From contig JAGVNQ010000078.1 in NCBI GenBank assembly GCA_020053195.1, positions 1-33,977 of the forward strand: a stretch of DNA of 33,977 nucleotides, written 5' to 3'. Every line of letters begins with the position of its first letter. The stretch's first letter is position 1. The DNA comes from Sideroxydans sp. (GTDB lineage: Bacteria > Pseudomonadota > Gammaproteobacteria > Burkholderiales > Gallionellaceae). The notes under the pieces were generated by a model. That model saw nothing but the letters and a program-made list of their open reading frames with translations, had not been told where the DNA came from and made no database searches. Both the position numbers and the translations under genes were made by a program. Shown here piece after piece: positions 1 through 8,892 of this stretch.

Positions 1-287
1 ACTGCGCCGGGATCGCTCACCGCTGGGGTTCCGGCATCGGTCACCAGCGCCACGCTTTGCCCCTGTTGCAACAGCGCGATGACTTTTTCCGCCGCGCCGC
101 GCTCGTTGTGCTGGTGCAGCGCCAGCAGGCGCGTGTCGGTGATGCCGTGGTGTTGCAGCAGGTGTTTGCTGTTGCGCGTGTCTTCCGCCGCGATTACATC
201 GGCAGCGCCCAGCACTTGCAGCGCGCGCAGGGTGATGTCACTAAGATTTCCAATCGGGGTGGCGACTACATATAATGCGCACTCCAA
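1..287 (-). CDS. rsmI: 16S rRNA (cytidine-1402-2'-O)-methyltransferase RsmI, N-terminal part
   Basis: The gene runs off the left edge of the window, so only about 95 N-terminal residues are present. The translation contains [19 protein letters not shown] and [15 protein letters not shown], the SAM-binding signatures of the RsmI (YraL) family. These enzymes 2'-O-methylate C1402 in the 30S decoding centre. No ATG lies at a suitable place. The best start is a TTG at 287-285, with AGG about six bases upstream, giving a start of the type (M)[10 protein letters not shown]. It is divergent from lpoA, which is the same arrangement as yraL/yraM in Escherichia coli. The identity is firm; the start codon is inferred. 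Confidence 0.9.
   Translation of the reverse strand, partial: MECALYVVATPIGNLSDITLRALQVLGAADVIAAEDTRNSKHLLQHHGITDTRLLALHQHNERGAAEKVIALLQQGQSVALVTDAGTPAVSDPGA
248..276 (+). promoter_or_regulatory. Possible sigma-70 promoter for lpoA
   Basis: A perfect TATAAT is present at 271-276 on the plus strand. The -35 region near 248-253 (TTCCAA) is a poor match at about 17 bp spacing. It lies just upstream of the lpoA start and inside the 5' end of divergent rsmI. Only the -10 match supports it. Confidence 0.35.
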
Positions 288-305
288 TTTTTGCCTGGTT
301 TCGAT

Positions 306-1538
306 ATGCAAACTTTTGCCTCTGTAATGAAATGGTCGCGCGGGATTTTGCTCGCCGCACTATACGTGAGCATGTTTGGCTGCGCCACTGCACCGACACC
401 AACCCCGCCCGCTCCGGTGGAACCGGTCGCCGCGCCTGCACCCGCCGCGCAGCCTTCCGTGGAAACCGGCGCGGTGGCCGAGCCGCCGCCAGTGGTGTTG
501 ACCGTTGCGCCCGCCATCGACGGGGCGACCGTCGAAGCGCATATCGCGCTGATTCTGCCCTTGAATTCGCCCGTCTTCGGCAAGGCGGCCGAAGCCGTGC
601 AGCAGGGTTTTGTCGCGGCGGCAACCATGCAAAGAAGCCCCTTCCCGATCCGTGTTTATCCCGCCAACGACGAGAAAATCGAAATCAAGGCGCTGTACCA
701 GCAAGCCATCACGACGGGAGCGGTGGCCGTGGCAGGCCCGCTCACACGTAACGGCGTGGCCGCGCTGGCGGAGAACACCAGCCTGAGCGTACCCACGCTG
801 GCGTTGAACGTGATCGAATCCAAGCGCACCGACCAACTGTATTTCTTCGGTTTACCGGGCGAACAAGAAGCGCGCCATGTGGCGCATCTGGCCGCCAAGG
901 CGGGCATGTTGAACGCTATCGTGGTGCGCACCGATACCTACTTGTCCAAACGGCTGGCGCTGGCGTTTGCCGAGAGGTGGAAGCGCGGGGGCGGCACGCT
1001 ACAGCCCGAGATCGTTTATGCCGGCGATCCCGCGCCGCTGCGTTTGCTGGACACTACGCCCGGCAACATGGTGTTCCTCGCGGCGGAAGTCGAACCGGCG
1101 CGGCTGATGCGCCCCTACATCACCACGTTATTGCCGGTGTATGCCACCTCGCAAATCTATGCGGGCAACGCCAACAACATGATTAATTACGATCTGGCCG
1201 AAGTGCGTTTTGTGGAAATGCCCTGGGTGATCCAGCCCGAGCATGCGGCGGTGATGGTTTATCCGCGCGCCGTGCCGCCGCTGACGCTGGACATGGAACG
1301 CCTGTATGCGCTGGGCATCGACGCTTACCGTATGTTGCAAGTGATTTACAAACACGACACGCTCGGCGCTTTGCCACTGGACGGGGTAACCGGCAAACTG
1401 TATCTGAACGACCATTTGCTGGAGCGCGATGCCTTGCCGTCGGTGTTGCGCCAGGGTCAGGGTTACGCGCTGGACAGCAAGAATCTGCCCGCGCAATATC
1501 AGCCGCCGCCTGTTGACGAAAGCCAGCCCAAGAAATGA
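306..1538 (+). CDS. lpoA: LpoA-type penicillin-binding protein activator lipoprotein
   Basis: About 410 residues. The N-terminus carries a lipoprotein signal: a hydrophobic run [12 protein letters not shown] is followed by Cys, then a Pro/Ala-rich linker ([16 protein letters not shown]). The rest looks like the periplasmic-binding-protein fold of the LpoA (LppC/YraM) family, with [19 protein letters not shown] at its start. In enterobacteria LpoA is an outer-membrane lipoprotein that activates the peptidoglycan synthase PBP1A. The protein is shorter than E. coli LpoA (about 678 residues), as expected if the N-terminal TPR domain is missing. An ATG at 327 would give a more typical short lipoprotein signal. 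Neither start has a clear ribosome-binding site. It overlaps yraN by four bases (ATGA). Confidence 0.85.
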   Translation: MQTFASVMKWSRGILLAALYVSMFGCATAPTPTPPAPVEPVAAPAPAAQPSVETGAVAEPPPVVLTVAPAIDGATVEAHIALILPLNSPVFGKAAEAVQQGFVAAATMQRSPFPIRVYPANDEKIEIKALYQQAITTGAVAVAGPLTRNGVAALAENTSLSVPTLALNVIESKRTDQLYFFGLPGEQEARHVAHLAAKAGMLNAIVVRTDTYLSKRLALAFAERWKRGGGTLQPEIVYAGDPAPLRLLDTTPGNMVFLAAEVEPARLMRPYITTLLPVYATSQIYAGNANNMINYDLAEVRFVEMPWVIQPEHAAVMVYPRAVPPLTLDMERLYALGIDAYRMLQVIYKHDTLGALPLDGVTGKLYLNDHLLERDALPSVLRQGQGYALDSKNLPAQYQPPPVDESQPKK

Positions 1539-1879
1539 AACCCGGCGCGCAGGCCGAACAAACCGCCGCGCGTTATTTGCAACAGCAGGGCTTGCAACTG
1601 GTGCAAGCCAACTACCGCTGCCGTATGGGCGAGATTGATTTGATCCTGCGCGACGGCGACATGCTGGTGTTTGCCGAAGTGCGCCTGCGCAGCCGCAGCG
1701 ATTTCGGCGGTGCGGCAGCCAGCATCGACCGCCACAAACAAGCCAAGCTTATCCGCGCTGCCCAACATTACCTCTCCGCTTTGCCGCGCATTCCGCCTTG
1801 CCGTTTTGACGCGGTGCTGCTGGCCTCGGCGGAGGGTAAGGACGGCATCGAGTGGATAAAGAACGCATTCGAGCTGTAG
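1535..1879 (+). CDS. yraN: YraN/UPF0102 family endonuclease-like protein
   Basis: 114 residues, the usual length for UPF0102. It contains the nuclease-fold motif GEIDLILRD followed by LVFAEVRLRS and the typical GGAAASIDRHKQ segment. The family has a PD-(D/E)xK-like fold, but its biological role is not established. The ATG at 1535 overlaps the lpoA stop as ATGA, so translation is probably coupled. The TAG stop at 1877-1879 is the first three bases of a 44-bp dispersed palindromic repeat, so the repeat supplies the end of the gene. The position between lpoA and diaA matches the E. coli yraM-yraN-diaA order. Confidence 0.93.
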   Translation: MKPGAQAEQTAARYLQQQGLQLVQANYRCRMGEIDLILRDGDMLVFAEVRLRSRSDFGGAAASIDRHKQAKLIRAAQHYLSALPRIPPCRFDAVLLASAEGKDGIEWIKNAFEL

Positions 1880-1920
1880 GTCGGGCTTTAGCCCGACATG
1901 TCGGGTTGAAACCCGACCTA
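1877..1920. repeat. 44-bp palindromic repeat, family A copy 1
   Basis: It consists of two adjacent hairpins, TAGGTCGGGCTTTAGCCCGA and TCGGGTTGAAACCCGACCTA. The copy at 14058-14101 is its reverse complement with one central difference. Each copy starts with the TAG stop codon of the gene upstream of it (yraN here, uppP there). It could act as a transcript-end stem-loop. Confidence 0.9.
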
Positions 1921-1945
1921 CAACGAATGGACAATCCGGGTTTAA

Positions 1946-2574
<629 letters not shown>

Positions 2575-2575
<1 letters not shown>

Positions 2576-3126
2576 TGCGTAATGTATGGATAGGGTTGTT
2601 GTTGGCGGGTTTGGTGGCGGGATGCGCGCAAACGGGCGGTGCGGGTTCGGTGATTAAAGCCGGTGAACGGCGCACGCCGGGCACGGTGCTGGACGACCAG
2701 AATATCGAGAGCAAAGCGCAGCAGCGCATCGCGGAAAAATTCAAATTCAACGCGCAAGCGCATGTCACTTGCTTCAACCGTTACGCGCTGATTACCGGCC
2801 AGGTGCCGAACGACGCGGCCAAGATCGACATCGAACGCATGGTCGGCGGCATCCCGCCGGTGAAAGGCATCGCCAACGAACTGGAAGTGGCGGGCGTATC
2901 CAGCAGCGGCGCGCGCAGCAGCGACAGCGGTGTGACCAGCGATGTGCAGCGGCGCTTCCTCAGCAGCAAAGCCTTCAACCGCGACCACATCAAAGTGTTT
3001 ACCGAAAACGGCGTGGTGTATCTGATGGGCATCGTCAACCATGCCGAAGCGGATGCCGCCTCCGAAATCGCCAGCACCACGGCGGGCGTGCAGAAGGTGG
3101 TGCGCGTGTTCGAGTACATGGATTAA
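2575..3126 (+). CDS. dolP: BON-domain outer-membrane lipoprotein DolP (YraP)
   Basis: 183 residues from ATG 2575, which overlaps the diaA TGA by one base (TGATG) and has GGAGG about seven bases upstream. An in-frame GTG one codon earlier is less likely. The lipoprotein signal is MRNVWIGLLLAGLVAGC with a textbook lipobox VAGC. Two BON domains follow: one around residues 40-110 (ALITGQVPNDAAKIDIE) and one around 120-183 (VYLMGIVNHAEADAA). DolP helps maintain outer-membrane integrity and BAM complex function in enterobacteria. The rsmI-lpoA-yraN-diaA-dolP order is the same as in E. coli, which strongly supports all five names. Confidence 0.93.
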
Positions 3127-3138
3127 CGAAATTCAAAA

Positions 3139-3308
3139 TTAGCCACAGAGAACACAGAGGCCACAGAGAATGACGAGATTGACCAACATTTCGCAATTCC
3201 ATTTGAAGAGAGCCGTATGCGATAGGCATAAAAAACCAGTAAAGTTCGGACTCTACTTCTATTTCCAATCGCGATTTTCTCTGTGATCTCTGTGTTCTCT
3301 GTGGCTAA
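3139..3308. repeat. MITE-like element with CACAGAG inverted ends, copy 1
   Basis: The left end TTAGCCACAGAGAACACAGA is repeated in inverted orientation at the right end (ending CTCTGTGGCTAA), giving inverted repeats of about 30 bp. The element of about 170 bp fills most of the dolP-rfaE2 gap. The 26967-27093 copy shares the ends but not the centre. No ORF is present inside, so any movement would need enzymes supplied in trans. Confidence 0.8.
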
Positions 3309-3328
3309 TCGATTTTTCAAGGTTTAAC

Positions 3329-3814
3329 GTGTACCCGACTCCCGCCTACGAAAACAAAATTTGCACGGCACAAAATCTCGCGGCGAAGGTTGCCGCGTTG
3401 CCGCGCCCGCTGGTGTTCACCAACGGTTGCTTCGACGTGTTGCATCGCGGCCATGTCACTTATCTGGCGCAGGCGCGCGCGTTGGGCGCATCGCTTATTA
3501 TTGGCGTAAACAGCGATGCTTCGGTCAAGCGTCAGGGCAAAGGCGACGACCGCCCGATCAACGCCGAACAGGATCGTTTGGCCGTGCTGGCCGCGCTGGA
3601 AGCCGTGAGTTTGGTGGTGTTGTTTGAAGAAGACACACCGCTCAATCTCATCCTCGCCTGCCATCCCGACGTGCTGGTCAAAGGCGGCGACTGGAAACCA
3701 GCCAACATTGTTGGCAGCAAAGAAGTGCAAGGCTGGGGCGGCTCGGTGCACAGCATCCCGTTTTTGCACGAACGTTCCACCACCTCATTACTCAAGAAAA
3801 TACGCTCACTATGA
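3329..3814 (+). CDS. rfaE2: D-glycero-beta-D-manno-heptose 1-phosphate adenylyltransferase
   Basis: 161 residues. It starts with GTG at 3329, preceded by AAGG. The nucleotidyltransferase signature TNGCFDVLHRGH is at residues 31-42, with VNSDASVKR and a C-terminal ERSTTSLLKKI typical of the stand-alone RfaE domain II (C-terminal half of HldE). It makes ADP-heptose for lipopolysaccharide inner core. The kinase domain (RfaE1) is not in this window, so the bifunctional HldE is probably split here, as in many betaproteobacteria. It overlaps the next gene by four bases (ATGA). Confidence 0.93.
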   Translation: MYPTPAYENKICTAQNLAAKVAALPRPLVFTNGCFDVLHRGHVTYLAQARALGASLIIGVNSDASVKRQGKGDDRPINAEQDRLAVLAALEAVSLVVLFEEDTPLNLILACHPDVLVKGGDWKPANIVGSKEVQGWGGSVHSIPFLHERSTTSLLKKIRSL

Positions 3815-4158
3815 TTCCAACCGAAATCACCCTGCACCAGCAATCCAGAATGCTGGAGATCGCCTTCAACGAAGGCTCGCGTTTCAAATTGCCGTTCGAG
3901 TTTTTGCGCGTGAATTCGCCCTCCGCTGAAGTGCGCGGCCACGGCCCCGGACAGGAAACGCTGCAAGTCGGCAAACGCAACGTGTTGCTGGTCGATGTCG
4001 AACCGGCAGGCAGCTACGCCGTCAAATTGATCTTCGACGACGGCCACGACAGCGGCCTTTACACTTGGGAATACCTGTACGAGTTGGGCAAATATCAGGA
4101 TGCCATCTGGCACGACTATCTGGGCAAACTGGAAGCAGCAGGCGCATCGCGCGATTAA
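3811..4158 (+). CDS. DUF971 (GBBH-like N-terminal domain) protein
   Basis: 115 residues made of a single DUF971 domain: LHQQSRMLEIAFNEGSRFKL, then LPFEFLRVNSPSAEVRG and a C-terminal DDGHDSGLYTWEYLYELG. The domain is also found at the N-terminus of gamma-butyrobetaine hydroxylase, where it binds zinc. The stand-alone proteins have no settled function; some have been linked to iron-sulfur metabolism. The start overlaps the rfaE2 stop and it precedes ubiE, the usual betaproteobacterial arrangement of DUF971 next to ubiE. Confidence 0.88.
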   Translation: MIPTEITLHQQSRMLEIAFNEGSRFKLPFEFLRVNSPSAEVRGHGPGQETLQVGKRNVLLVDVEPAGSYAVKLIFDDGHDSGLYTWEYLYELGKYQDAIWHDYLGKLEAAGASRD

Positions 4159-4167
4159 GAATCTGAT

Positions 4168-4254
4168 CCCCTTTCCCTTGCAGGGAGAGGGCTAGGGAGA
4201 GGGTAGAATTTCAAACACCCTCTCCCCAACCCTCTCCCGCAAGCGGGAGAGGGA
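4168..4254. repeat. Long imperfect palindrome, family B (CCCTCTCCC) copy 1
   Basis: The left arm (about 4169-4205) and right arm (about 4216-4253) are near reverse complements, and each arm has its own inner hairpin such as CCTCTCCCGCAAGCGGGAGA. A related copy is at 24394-24494 and a half copy at 20078-20107. It lies between the DUF971 gene and ubiE and ends just before the ubiE ribosome-binding site. Confidence 0.85.
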
Positions 4255-4273
4255 GCAAATGACCAAGGAGTGA

Positions 4274-5011
4274 ATGATGAGCAAAACCACCCATTTCGGA
4301 TTCAAAACCGTCGCCGAGGAAGAAAAAGCCAAACACGTTGCGGGCGTGTTCACTTCCGTCGCCAGCAAATACGACATCATGAACGACCTCATGTCGGTCG
4401 GCCTGCACCGCGTGTGGAAGCCGTTCGCCGTGGGCTTGGCCAATGTGCATGAAGGCCAGCGCGTGCTGGACGTGGCGGGCGGCTCGGGCGACATGACCAA
4501 ACTGTTCCTGAAAAAAGTCGGGCGCAGCGGACAAGTGGTGCTGACCGACATCAACAACGCCATGCTGCGCGTGGGTCGCGACCGCATGATAGACAGCGGC
4601 AGCCCCACTCCCACCGCGCAATGCGATGCCGAAAAACTGCCCTTCCCCGACAACTATTTCGACTGCGTCAGCATCGCCTTCGGCCTGCGCAACGTCACCC
4701 GCAAAGATGCCGCCCTGCGCGAAATGAAGCGCGTGCTCAAACCCGGTGGCCGCGTGATTGTTTTGGAATTTTCCAAAATCGCCAAACCTCTGGAAAAAGC
4801 CTACGACCTGTATTCCTTCAAACTGTTGCCCAAGATGGGCGAACTCATCGCCAATGATGCCGACAGCTACCGCTACCTCGCCGAATCCATCCGCATGCAT
4901 CCGGGACAGGAAGAGTTAAAGCAAATGATGTTGGATGCGGGGTTGGAGCGGGTTGAGTATTTCAATATGACGGGCGGGGTGGTGGCGGTGCATCGAGGGT
5001 ATAAGCTTTGA
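4274..5011 (+). CDS. ubiE: Ubiquinone/menaquinone biosynthesis C-methyltransferase UbiE
   Basis: 245 residues, close to the usual 250. It catalyses SAM-dependent C-methylation in ubiquinone (and menaquinone) synthesis. THFGFKTV near the N-terminus, the SAM-binding motif [12 protein letters not shown] at residues 64-75, the UbiE signature [20 protein letters not shown] and the C-terminal [17 protein letters not shown] are all present. The start is ATG 4274 or 4277, with AAGGAG just upstream. Confidence 0.97.
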   Translation: MMSKTTHFGFKTVAEEEKAKHVAGVFTSVASKYDIMNDLMSVGLHRVWKPFAVGLANVHEGQRVLDVAGGSGDMTKLFLKKVGRSGQVVLTDINNAMLRVGRDRMIDSGSPTPTAQCDAEKLPFPDNYFDCVSIAFGLRNVTRKDAALREMKRVLKPGGRVIVLEFSKIAKPLEKAYDLYSFKLLPKMGELIANDADSYRYLAESIRMHPGQEELKQMMLDAGLERVEYFNMTGGVVAVHRGYKL

Positions 5012-5550
5012 GGTGGGTTGTAAAAATTCCCATTATTCATTGCTGCAATTCAGTAATTATTCCCGTTATTTGTCTTTTTTCTTTGGCAGGATGTGGAGGA
5101 GTATTTTTTGCTTCTGCTGCGACTTCAGCTGTTACTGTAAATGACATTAAAAGATATTCCTTACCAGATTTAGAAGAAATTGATCGTATTGAGATTCAGA
5201 ATGAAACGGAATTCTCCAGTCGAAATATAGTTCGAGGGGATCTATGCAAAACCGAAGAAATTGCGGATTTGGTAAGAATCCTTAATGACAATCGCGCTTC
5301 GTGGAAAAACCCACAATTAGTGTTTATTCCAAATCCTCCGAAGTTATATTCAGGTCTTGAATTGCGAATTCTTTCCTTTTGGAGCAAGAACAACCTTGTT
5401 CGAGTTGTACATGTATATAAACGAACTCTCATTACCCAACTTGAAACAAAGAATATTATTCGGGAAATTTCTCAGGCTGAATCCGATGTTGTTTACCGCA
5501 TATTGGCAAGCCAGCGTAGCCCGGATGGAATGAAATGTAATCCGGGTTGA
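5008..5550 (+). CDS. Predicted lipoprotein of unknown function
   Basis: About 180 residues and not recognised. A hydrophobic N-terminus ends in the lipobox LAGC ([12 protein letters not shown]), so a lipoprotein is likely. The rest is soluble, with no known motif seen. The only usable start in frame is TTG 5008, which overlaps the ubiE stop (TTGA), with GAGGG upstream. The gene is clearly AT-richer than its neighbours, which suggests acquisition from elsewhere. The last 11 or so residues ([11 protein letters not shown]) and the stop are encoded by the palindromic repeat at 5516-5586, so the original C-terminus may have been lost. Confidence 0.6.
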   Translation: MRWVVKIPIIHCCNSVIIPVICLFSLAGCGGVFFASAATSAVTVNDIKRYSLPDLEEIDRIEIQNETEFSSRNIVRGDLCKTEEIADLVRILNDNRASWKNPQLVFIPNPPKLYSGLELRILSFWSKNNLVRVVHVYKRTLITQLETKNIIREISQAESDVVYRILASQRSPDGMKCNPG

Positions 5551-5586
5551 TCTCTCCCGGATTTCGCTACGCTACATCCGGGCTAC
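5516..5586. repeat. Palindromic repeat with GTAGCCCGGATG ends
   Basis: GTAGCCCGGATG at 5516-5527 is matched by CATCCGGGCTAC at 5575-5586. An inner pair (AATCCGGG and CCCGGATT) makes a long cruciform. It overlaps the last 35 bases of the upstream lipoprotein gene. Only one copy is seen in the window. Confidence 0.8.
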
Positions 5587-5617
5587 ATATTTTTTTAAAA
5601 CATTAACAGGAATCACC

Positions 5618-5959
5618 ATGACCGCTTTACCCAAATGCCCCAAATGCAGTTCCGAATACACCTACGAAGACGGCAGCAACTATGTGTGCCCCGAGTGCGC
5701 GCACGAGTGGGCTAAGGATGCGCCAGCCGACAGCGGCGAGCAGGCTCGCGTTTACAAAGATGCGTACGGCAATGTGCTGGTGGATGGAGATTCAGTGACG
5801 GTGATTAAAGATCTGAAGGTGAAGGGTTCGTCGTCGGTGGTGAAGGTGGGCACCAAGGTGAAGAACATTCGTCTGGTGGATGGCGACCACGACATCGACT
5901 GCAAGATCGACGGCATAGGCGCGATGCAGTTGAAGACCGAGTTTGTGAAGAAGGCGTAG
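5618..5959 (+). CDS. phnA: PhnA/YjdM family zinc-ribbon protein
   Basis: 113 residues, the normal family length. The N-terminal zinc ribbon uses C7, C10, C25 and C28 ([20 protein letters not shown]). It is followed by the PhnA domain with [27 protein letters not shown] and a C-terminal [20 protein letters not shown]. The family was first named for alkylphosphonate use, but no such role is established for these short proteins. ATG 5618 follows AACAGGAATCACC. The next small gene begins five bases after its stop. Confidence 0.93.
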   Translation: MTALPKCPKCSSEYTYEDGSNYVCPECAHEWAKDAPADSGEQARVYKDAYGNVLVDGDSVTVIKDLKVKGSSSVVKVGTKVKNIRLVDGDHDIDCKIDGIGAMQLKTEFVKKA

Positions 5960-5964
5960 CTGAA

Positions 5965-6159
5965 ATGAGTGGTTGGGGTTGTCCGCATGAGGTGGATGGC
6001 AAGTGTCAGAAGGTGTTGAATAAACCTTGTGATATTGGCATGAAGGGGTGTGTGCTGGCCGGGCGTTTCCGCTTTGCTGATCCGAGCAAGAACCGGGTGA
6101 AGAAAAAGCAAACTTCAGATGTTGTTGAGCCATCGCCCTCTCTCGAAGAGGACAAGTAA
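5965..6159 (+). CDS. Small four-cysteine protein, unknown function
   Basis: 64 residues. Four Cys (C6, C14, C22, C29) are evenly spaced within WGCPHEVDGKCQKVLNKPC and the following KGC, which suggests a metal or iron-sulfur site. The C-terminal third is charged and rich in Lys, Glu and Ser. It starts five bases after phnA and is probably cotranscribed with it. The family was not recognised by name. Confidence 0.65.
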   Translation: MSGWGCPHEVDGKCQKVLNKPCDIGMKGCVLAGRFRFADPSKNRVKKKQTSDVVEPSPSLEEDK

Positions 6160-6171
6160 CTTCAGTGTTCC

Positions 6172-6344
6172 GTCATTCCGGCGCTGCGTGTGTTGTTGGG
6201 GCTTTAGCCCCTTACAACCACGGCGTACCCCTTGCGGGTGCAGGCCGGAATCCAGCGATTTTATTCAAAATGCTTTTCAGGTTTTGACCCCGCGTTGCGG
6301 AGATTATTTTTGATTGACTGGATTCCGGCCTACGCCGGAATGAC
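6172..6344. repeat. GTCATTCCGGC repeat, family C copy 1 (enlarged)
   Basis: The ends are GTCATTCCGGCG and CGCCGGAATGAC, with inner CAGGCCGGAATCCAG and CTGGATTCCGGCC. Unlike the copies at 8767-8879 and 14950-15073, the left arm is split by about 55 bp carrying its own hairpin (GGGGCTTTAGCCCC). It fills the gap between the four-Cys gene and the phosphoesterase gene. Confidence 0.85.
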
Positions 6345-6380
6345 GAAGCTGATTTTTTTGCGAAATATTTGGATACTGAT

Positions 6381-7229
6381 ATGGATCGATCATTCTTGTT
6401 TTTCGTGTTGTTCATAGCACAGATGGCCAGCGCCGCAGCGCAAGTGTTGCCGCGCCCCGATCACATCGTCATCGTGGTGGAAGAAAACAAGTCGTTCACA
6501 CAAATTATCGGCAACAAGGATGCGCCGTATATCAATGCGTTGGCGCGACGCGGTGTGTTGTTCACCAACTCGTTTGGCATCACTCATCCCAGTCAACCGA
6601 ATTATCTGGCGCTGTTTTCCGGCACGACGCGCGGCATTAGCAGCAATGCTTGTCCTCTGGATTTGACGGGAGAAAATCTGGGCAGCGCGTTGATCGCACG
6701 GGGATTGAGCTTTGCCAGTTATTCCGAGTCCATGCCGCAAGCGGGCTTTGACGGTTGCCGTTACGGCGCGTACATGCGCAAACATAATCCGGCGGCGAAC
6801 TGGAAAGAGCTGGCGGCAATTAACCAGCCGTTCACTGCGTTTCCGCAGGACTTTGAAAAATTACCGACAGTGTCGCTGGTGATGCCCGACCAGAACAACG
6901 ACATGCACGACGGCAGCATCGCGCAGGGCGATGTCTGGTTAGCGCAACACATCGAGCAATATGCGCAGTGGGCGCTGACGCACAACAGTCTGCTGATCGT
7001 GACGTGGGATGAAGGTGATTACATTGGCAAGAATCGCATCGCCACGATTTTTGTGGGGGCGATGGTGCAGCCGGGCGAATCGGCGCAGCGCATCAACCAT
7101 TACACGTTGTTGCGTTTGATCTCGGAGATGGTTGGCTTGCCGCTTCTGGGCGAGAGTGCGAATGAAGCAACGATTACGGGCGTGTGGAAAAACCGGCCCG
7201 CAGACAGCAAAATTCAGAAAATCAAATAG
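6381..7229 (+). CDS. Secreted phosphoesterase family protein (acid phosphatase/phospholipase C type)
   Basis: 282 residues from ATG 6381; an in-frame TTG lies four codons upstream, and neither has a strong ribosome-binding site. The N-terminal signal peptide (SFLFFVLFIAQMASAAAQ) directs export. The mature protein belongs to the phosphoesterase family PF04185, with VEENKSFTQIIGN, FGITHPSQPNYLALFSG, MPDQNNDMHDG and IVTWDEGD as likely metal and catalytic segments. The family includes acid phosphatases and phospholipase C enzymes, so the substrate (a phosphomonoester or phospholipid head group) cannot be told from sequence. It stands alone between repeats. Confidence 0.85.
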   Translation: MDRSFLFFVLFIAQMASAAAQVLPRPDHIVIVVEENKSFTQIIGNKDAPYINALARRGVLFTNSFGITHPSQPNYLALFSGTTRGISSNACPLDLTGENLGSALIARGLSFASYSESMPQAGFDGCRYGAYMRKHNPAANWKELAAINQPFTAFPQDFEKLPTVSLVMPDQNNDMHDGSIAQGDVWLAQHIEQYAQWALTHNSLLIVTWDEGDYIGKNRIATIFVGAMVQPGESAQRINHYTLLRLISEMVGLPLLGESANEATITGVWKNRPADSKIQKIK

Positions 7230-7249
7230 TCACCTCCTCGGGAAGGCGC

Positions 7250-7319
7250 GCCAATAGGCGATCTACGTCATGCACTTGATGGAGATGCCCGTATTTAGCG
7301 GCTTGCGGGCAAGGTGGGT
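7250..7319. repeat. CAATAGGCGATCTAC hairpin element, family D copy 1 (degenerate)
   Basis: Aligns end to end with the elements at 23372-23449 and 24278-24355. It keeps the left arm CAATAGGCGATCTAC and the tail GCGGCTTGCGGGCAAGGTGGGT, but the right stem arm is mutated. It lies between the phosphoesterase and ntrC stops. Confidence 0.7.
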
Positions 7320-7345
7320 ATTTGAAAAACCCGCCAGCGCAGAAT

Positions 7346-8746
7346 TTACTCGCCCCCGCCGTCCAATCCCAATTCCTGAATCTTGCGCGTCAGCGTGTTG
7401 CGCCCCATGCCGAGCAGGGTGGCGGCTTCGATGCGCCGCCCGCCGGTGTGTTGCAGGGCTTGGGTGATGACGGTGCGCTCGAATTCTTTGGTGAGTGTGT
7501 CGAGGATGTTGGGGTCGCCGCGTTGCAGAGCGAGCGCGACTTGTTGCGCGAGTCCGCTGTGCCAATCGCTCAACGCGGGGGCGGCGTGCGCGGCATCGCG
7601 CCATTCGGCGGGCAGGTCGGCGATCTCCACTTGCTGCGTGGGGGTCATCACGGTGAGCCAGTGGCACAGGTTTTCCAGTTGGCGCACGTTGCCGGGGATG
7701 TCTTGCGCGGCCAAATAATTTAGTGCTGCTTCGCTCAATATTTTTTGTTCAACGCCCAATTCCTTCGCGCTCTTTTGCAGGAAATGTTTGGCCAGCACGG
7801 GGATGTCTTCGCGCCGTTCGCGCAGCGGCGGCAGACGCAGGCGGATGACGTTGAGGCGATGGAACAGGTCTTCGCGGAACAAGCCTTGCTTCACGCGCTC
7901 GTCCAGATTCTGGTGGGTGGCGGCGATGATGCGCACGTTGGCTTTGATCGGCTGGTGGCCGCCGACGCGGTAGAAATTTCCGTCGGACAATACGCGCAAC
8001 AATCGCGTCTGCAATTCGGCGGGCATGTCGCCGATTTCATCCAAAAATAAAGTGCCGCTTTCGGCTTGTTCGAAACGCCCGTGGCGTGTGGTGGTCGCGC
8101 CGGTGAACGCGCCGCGCTCGTGGCCGAATAATTCCGATTCGAGCAAATCTCTGGGGATGGCCGCAGTGTTGATGGCGACAAAAGGTTTGTCGGCGCGCAG
8201 GCTGTGGCGGTGCAGCGCCTGCGCCACCAACTCCTTGCCCGTGCCCGATTCGCCGTTAATCAGCACGGTGGCGTTGGATTGCGCCAAGCGCCCGATGGCG
8301 CGAAACACTTCCTGCATGGCGGGCGCGTGGCCGAGGATGTCCGGCGCGTCCGGCATATCTTGTCCGCTGATGTTTTTGCGCTGGCTCTGCGCCAACGCGC
8401 GGCGAATCAACTCGACCGCATGGTTCACGTCAAACGGCTTGGGCAAATATTCAAACGCGCCGCCCTGGAACGACGACACGGCGCTTTCCAGATCGGAATA
8501 CGCCGTCATAATGATGACCGGCAACAAGGGATGATCGCGGCGCAGGATTTGCAGCATGTCCAAGCCGGAACTGCCCGGCATACGGATGTCGCTGATGACC
8601 ATCTGCGGCAGGCTGTTGGGCAACTCGGCCAGCGCTTCGTCGGCGGAAGCAAAACTTTTATATTCGATCTGCTCGCGCGCCAGAGCTTTTTCCAGCACCC
8701 AGCGGATGGAGCGGTCGTCGTCGATGATCCAGACAGGTTTGCTCAT
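7346..8746 (-). CDS. ntrC: Nitrogen regulation response regulator NtrC (NR(I))
   Basis: 466 residues with three domains. The receiver domain has the phospho-acceptor D53 (VISDIRMPG). The sigma-54 AAA+ domain has Walker A GESGTGKE at 165-172 and the sigma-54 contact loop GAFTGA at 212-217. A C-terminal Fis-type HTH is around 420-460 ([19 protein letters not shown]). NtrC~P activates sigma-54 promoters under nitrogen limitation, and the glnA promoter in this window carries matching sites. It lies downstream of ntrB, but a 113-bp repeat separates the two genes. Confidence 0.97.
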   Translation of the reverse strand: MSKPVWIIDDDRSIRWVLEKALAREQIEYKSFASADEALAELPNSLPQMVISDIRMPGSSGLDMLQILRRDHPLLPVIIMTAYSDLESAVSSFQGGAFEYLPKPFDVNHAVELIRRALAQSQRKNISGQDMPDAPDILGHAPAMQEVFRAIGRLAQSNATVLINGESGTGKELVAQALHRHSLRADKPFVAINTAAIPRDLLESELFGHERGAFTGATTTRHGRFEQAESGTLFLDEIGDMPAELQTRLLRVLSDGNFYRVGGHQPIKANVRIIAATHQNLDERVKQGLFREDLFHRLNVIRLRLPPLRERREDIPVLAKHFLQKSAKELGVEQKILSEAALNYLAAQDIPGNVRQLENLCHWLTVMTPTQQVEIADLPAEWRDAAHAAPALSDWHSGLAQQVALALQRGDPNILDTLTKEFERTVITQALQHTGGRRIEAATLLGMGRNTLTRKIQELGLDGGGE

Positions 8747-8766
8747 AGTGTGACCTCTAGTAATTC

Positions 8767-8879
8767 GTCATTCCGGCGCAGGCCGGAATCCAGTGATTTT
8801 TTTCAACATGCATTTAGGGTTTGTCCTTGCTGCGCAAGGGTTGATTTTTTGTCTGGATTCCGGCTTTCGCCGGAATGAC
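8767..8879. repeat. GTCATTCCGGC repeat, family C copy 2
   Basis: Perfectly shaped copy: GTCATTCCGGCGCAGGCCGG at the left and CTGGATTCCGGC to GGAATGAC at the right, 113 bp in all. It occupies nearly the whole ntrB-ntrC gap, so the ntrBC transcript must contain it. Confidence 0.9.
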
Positions 8880-8892
8880 GAAATAGTCATCA

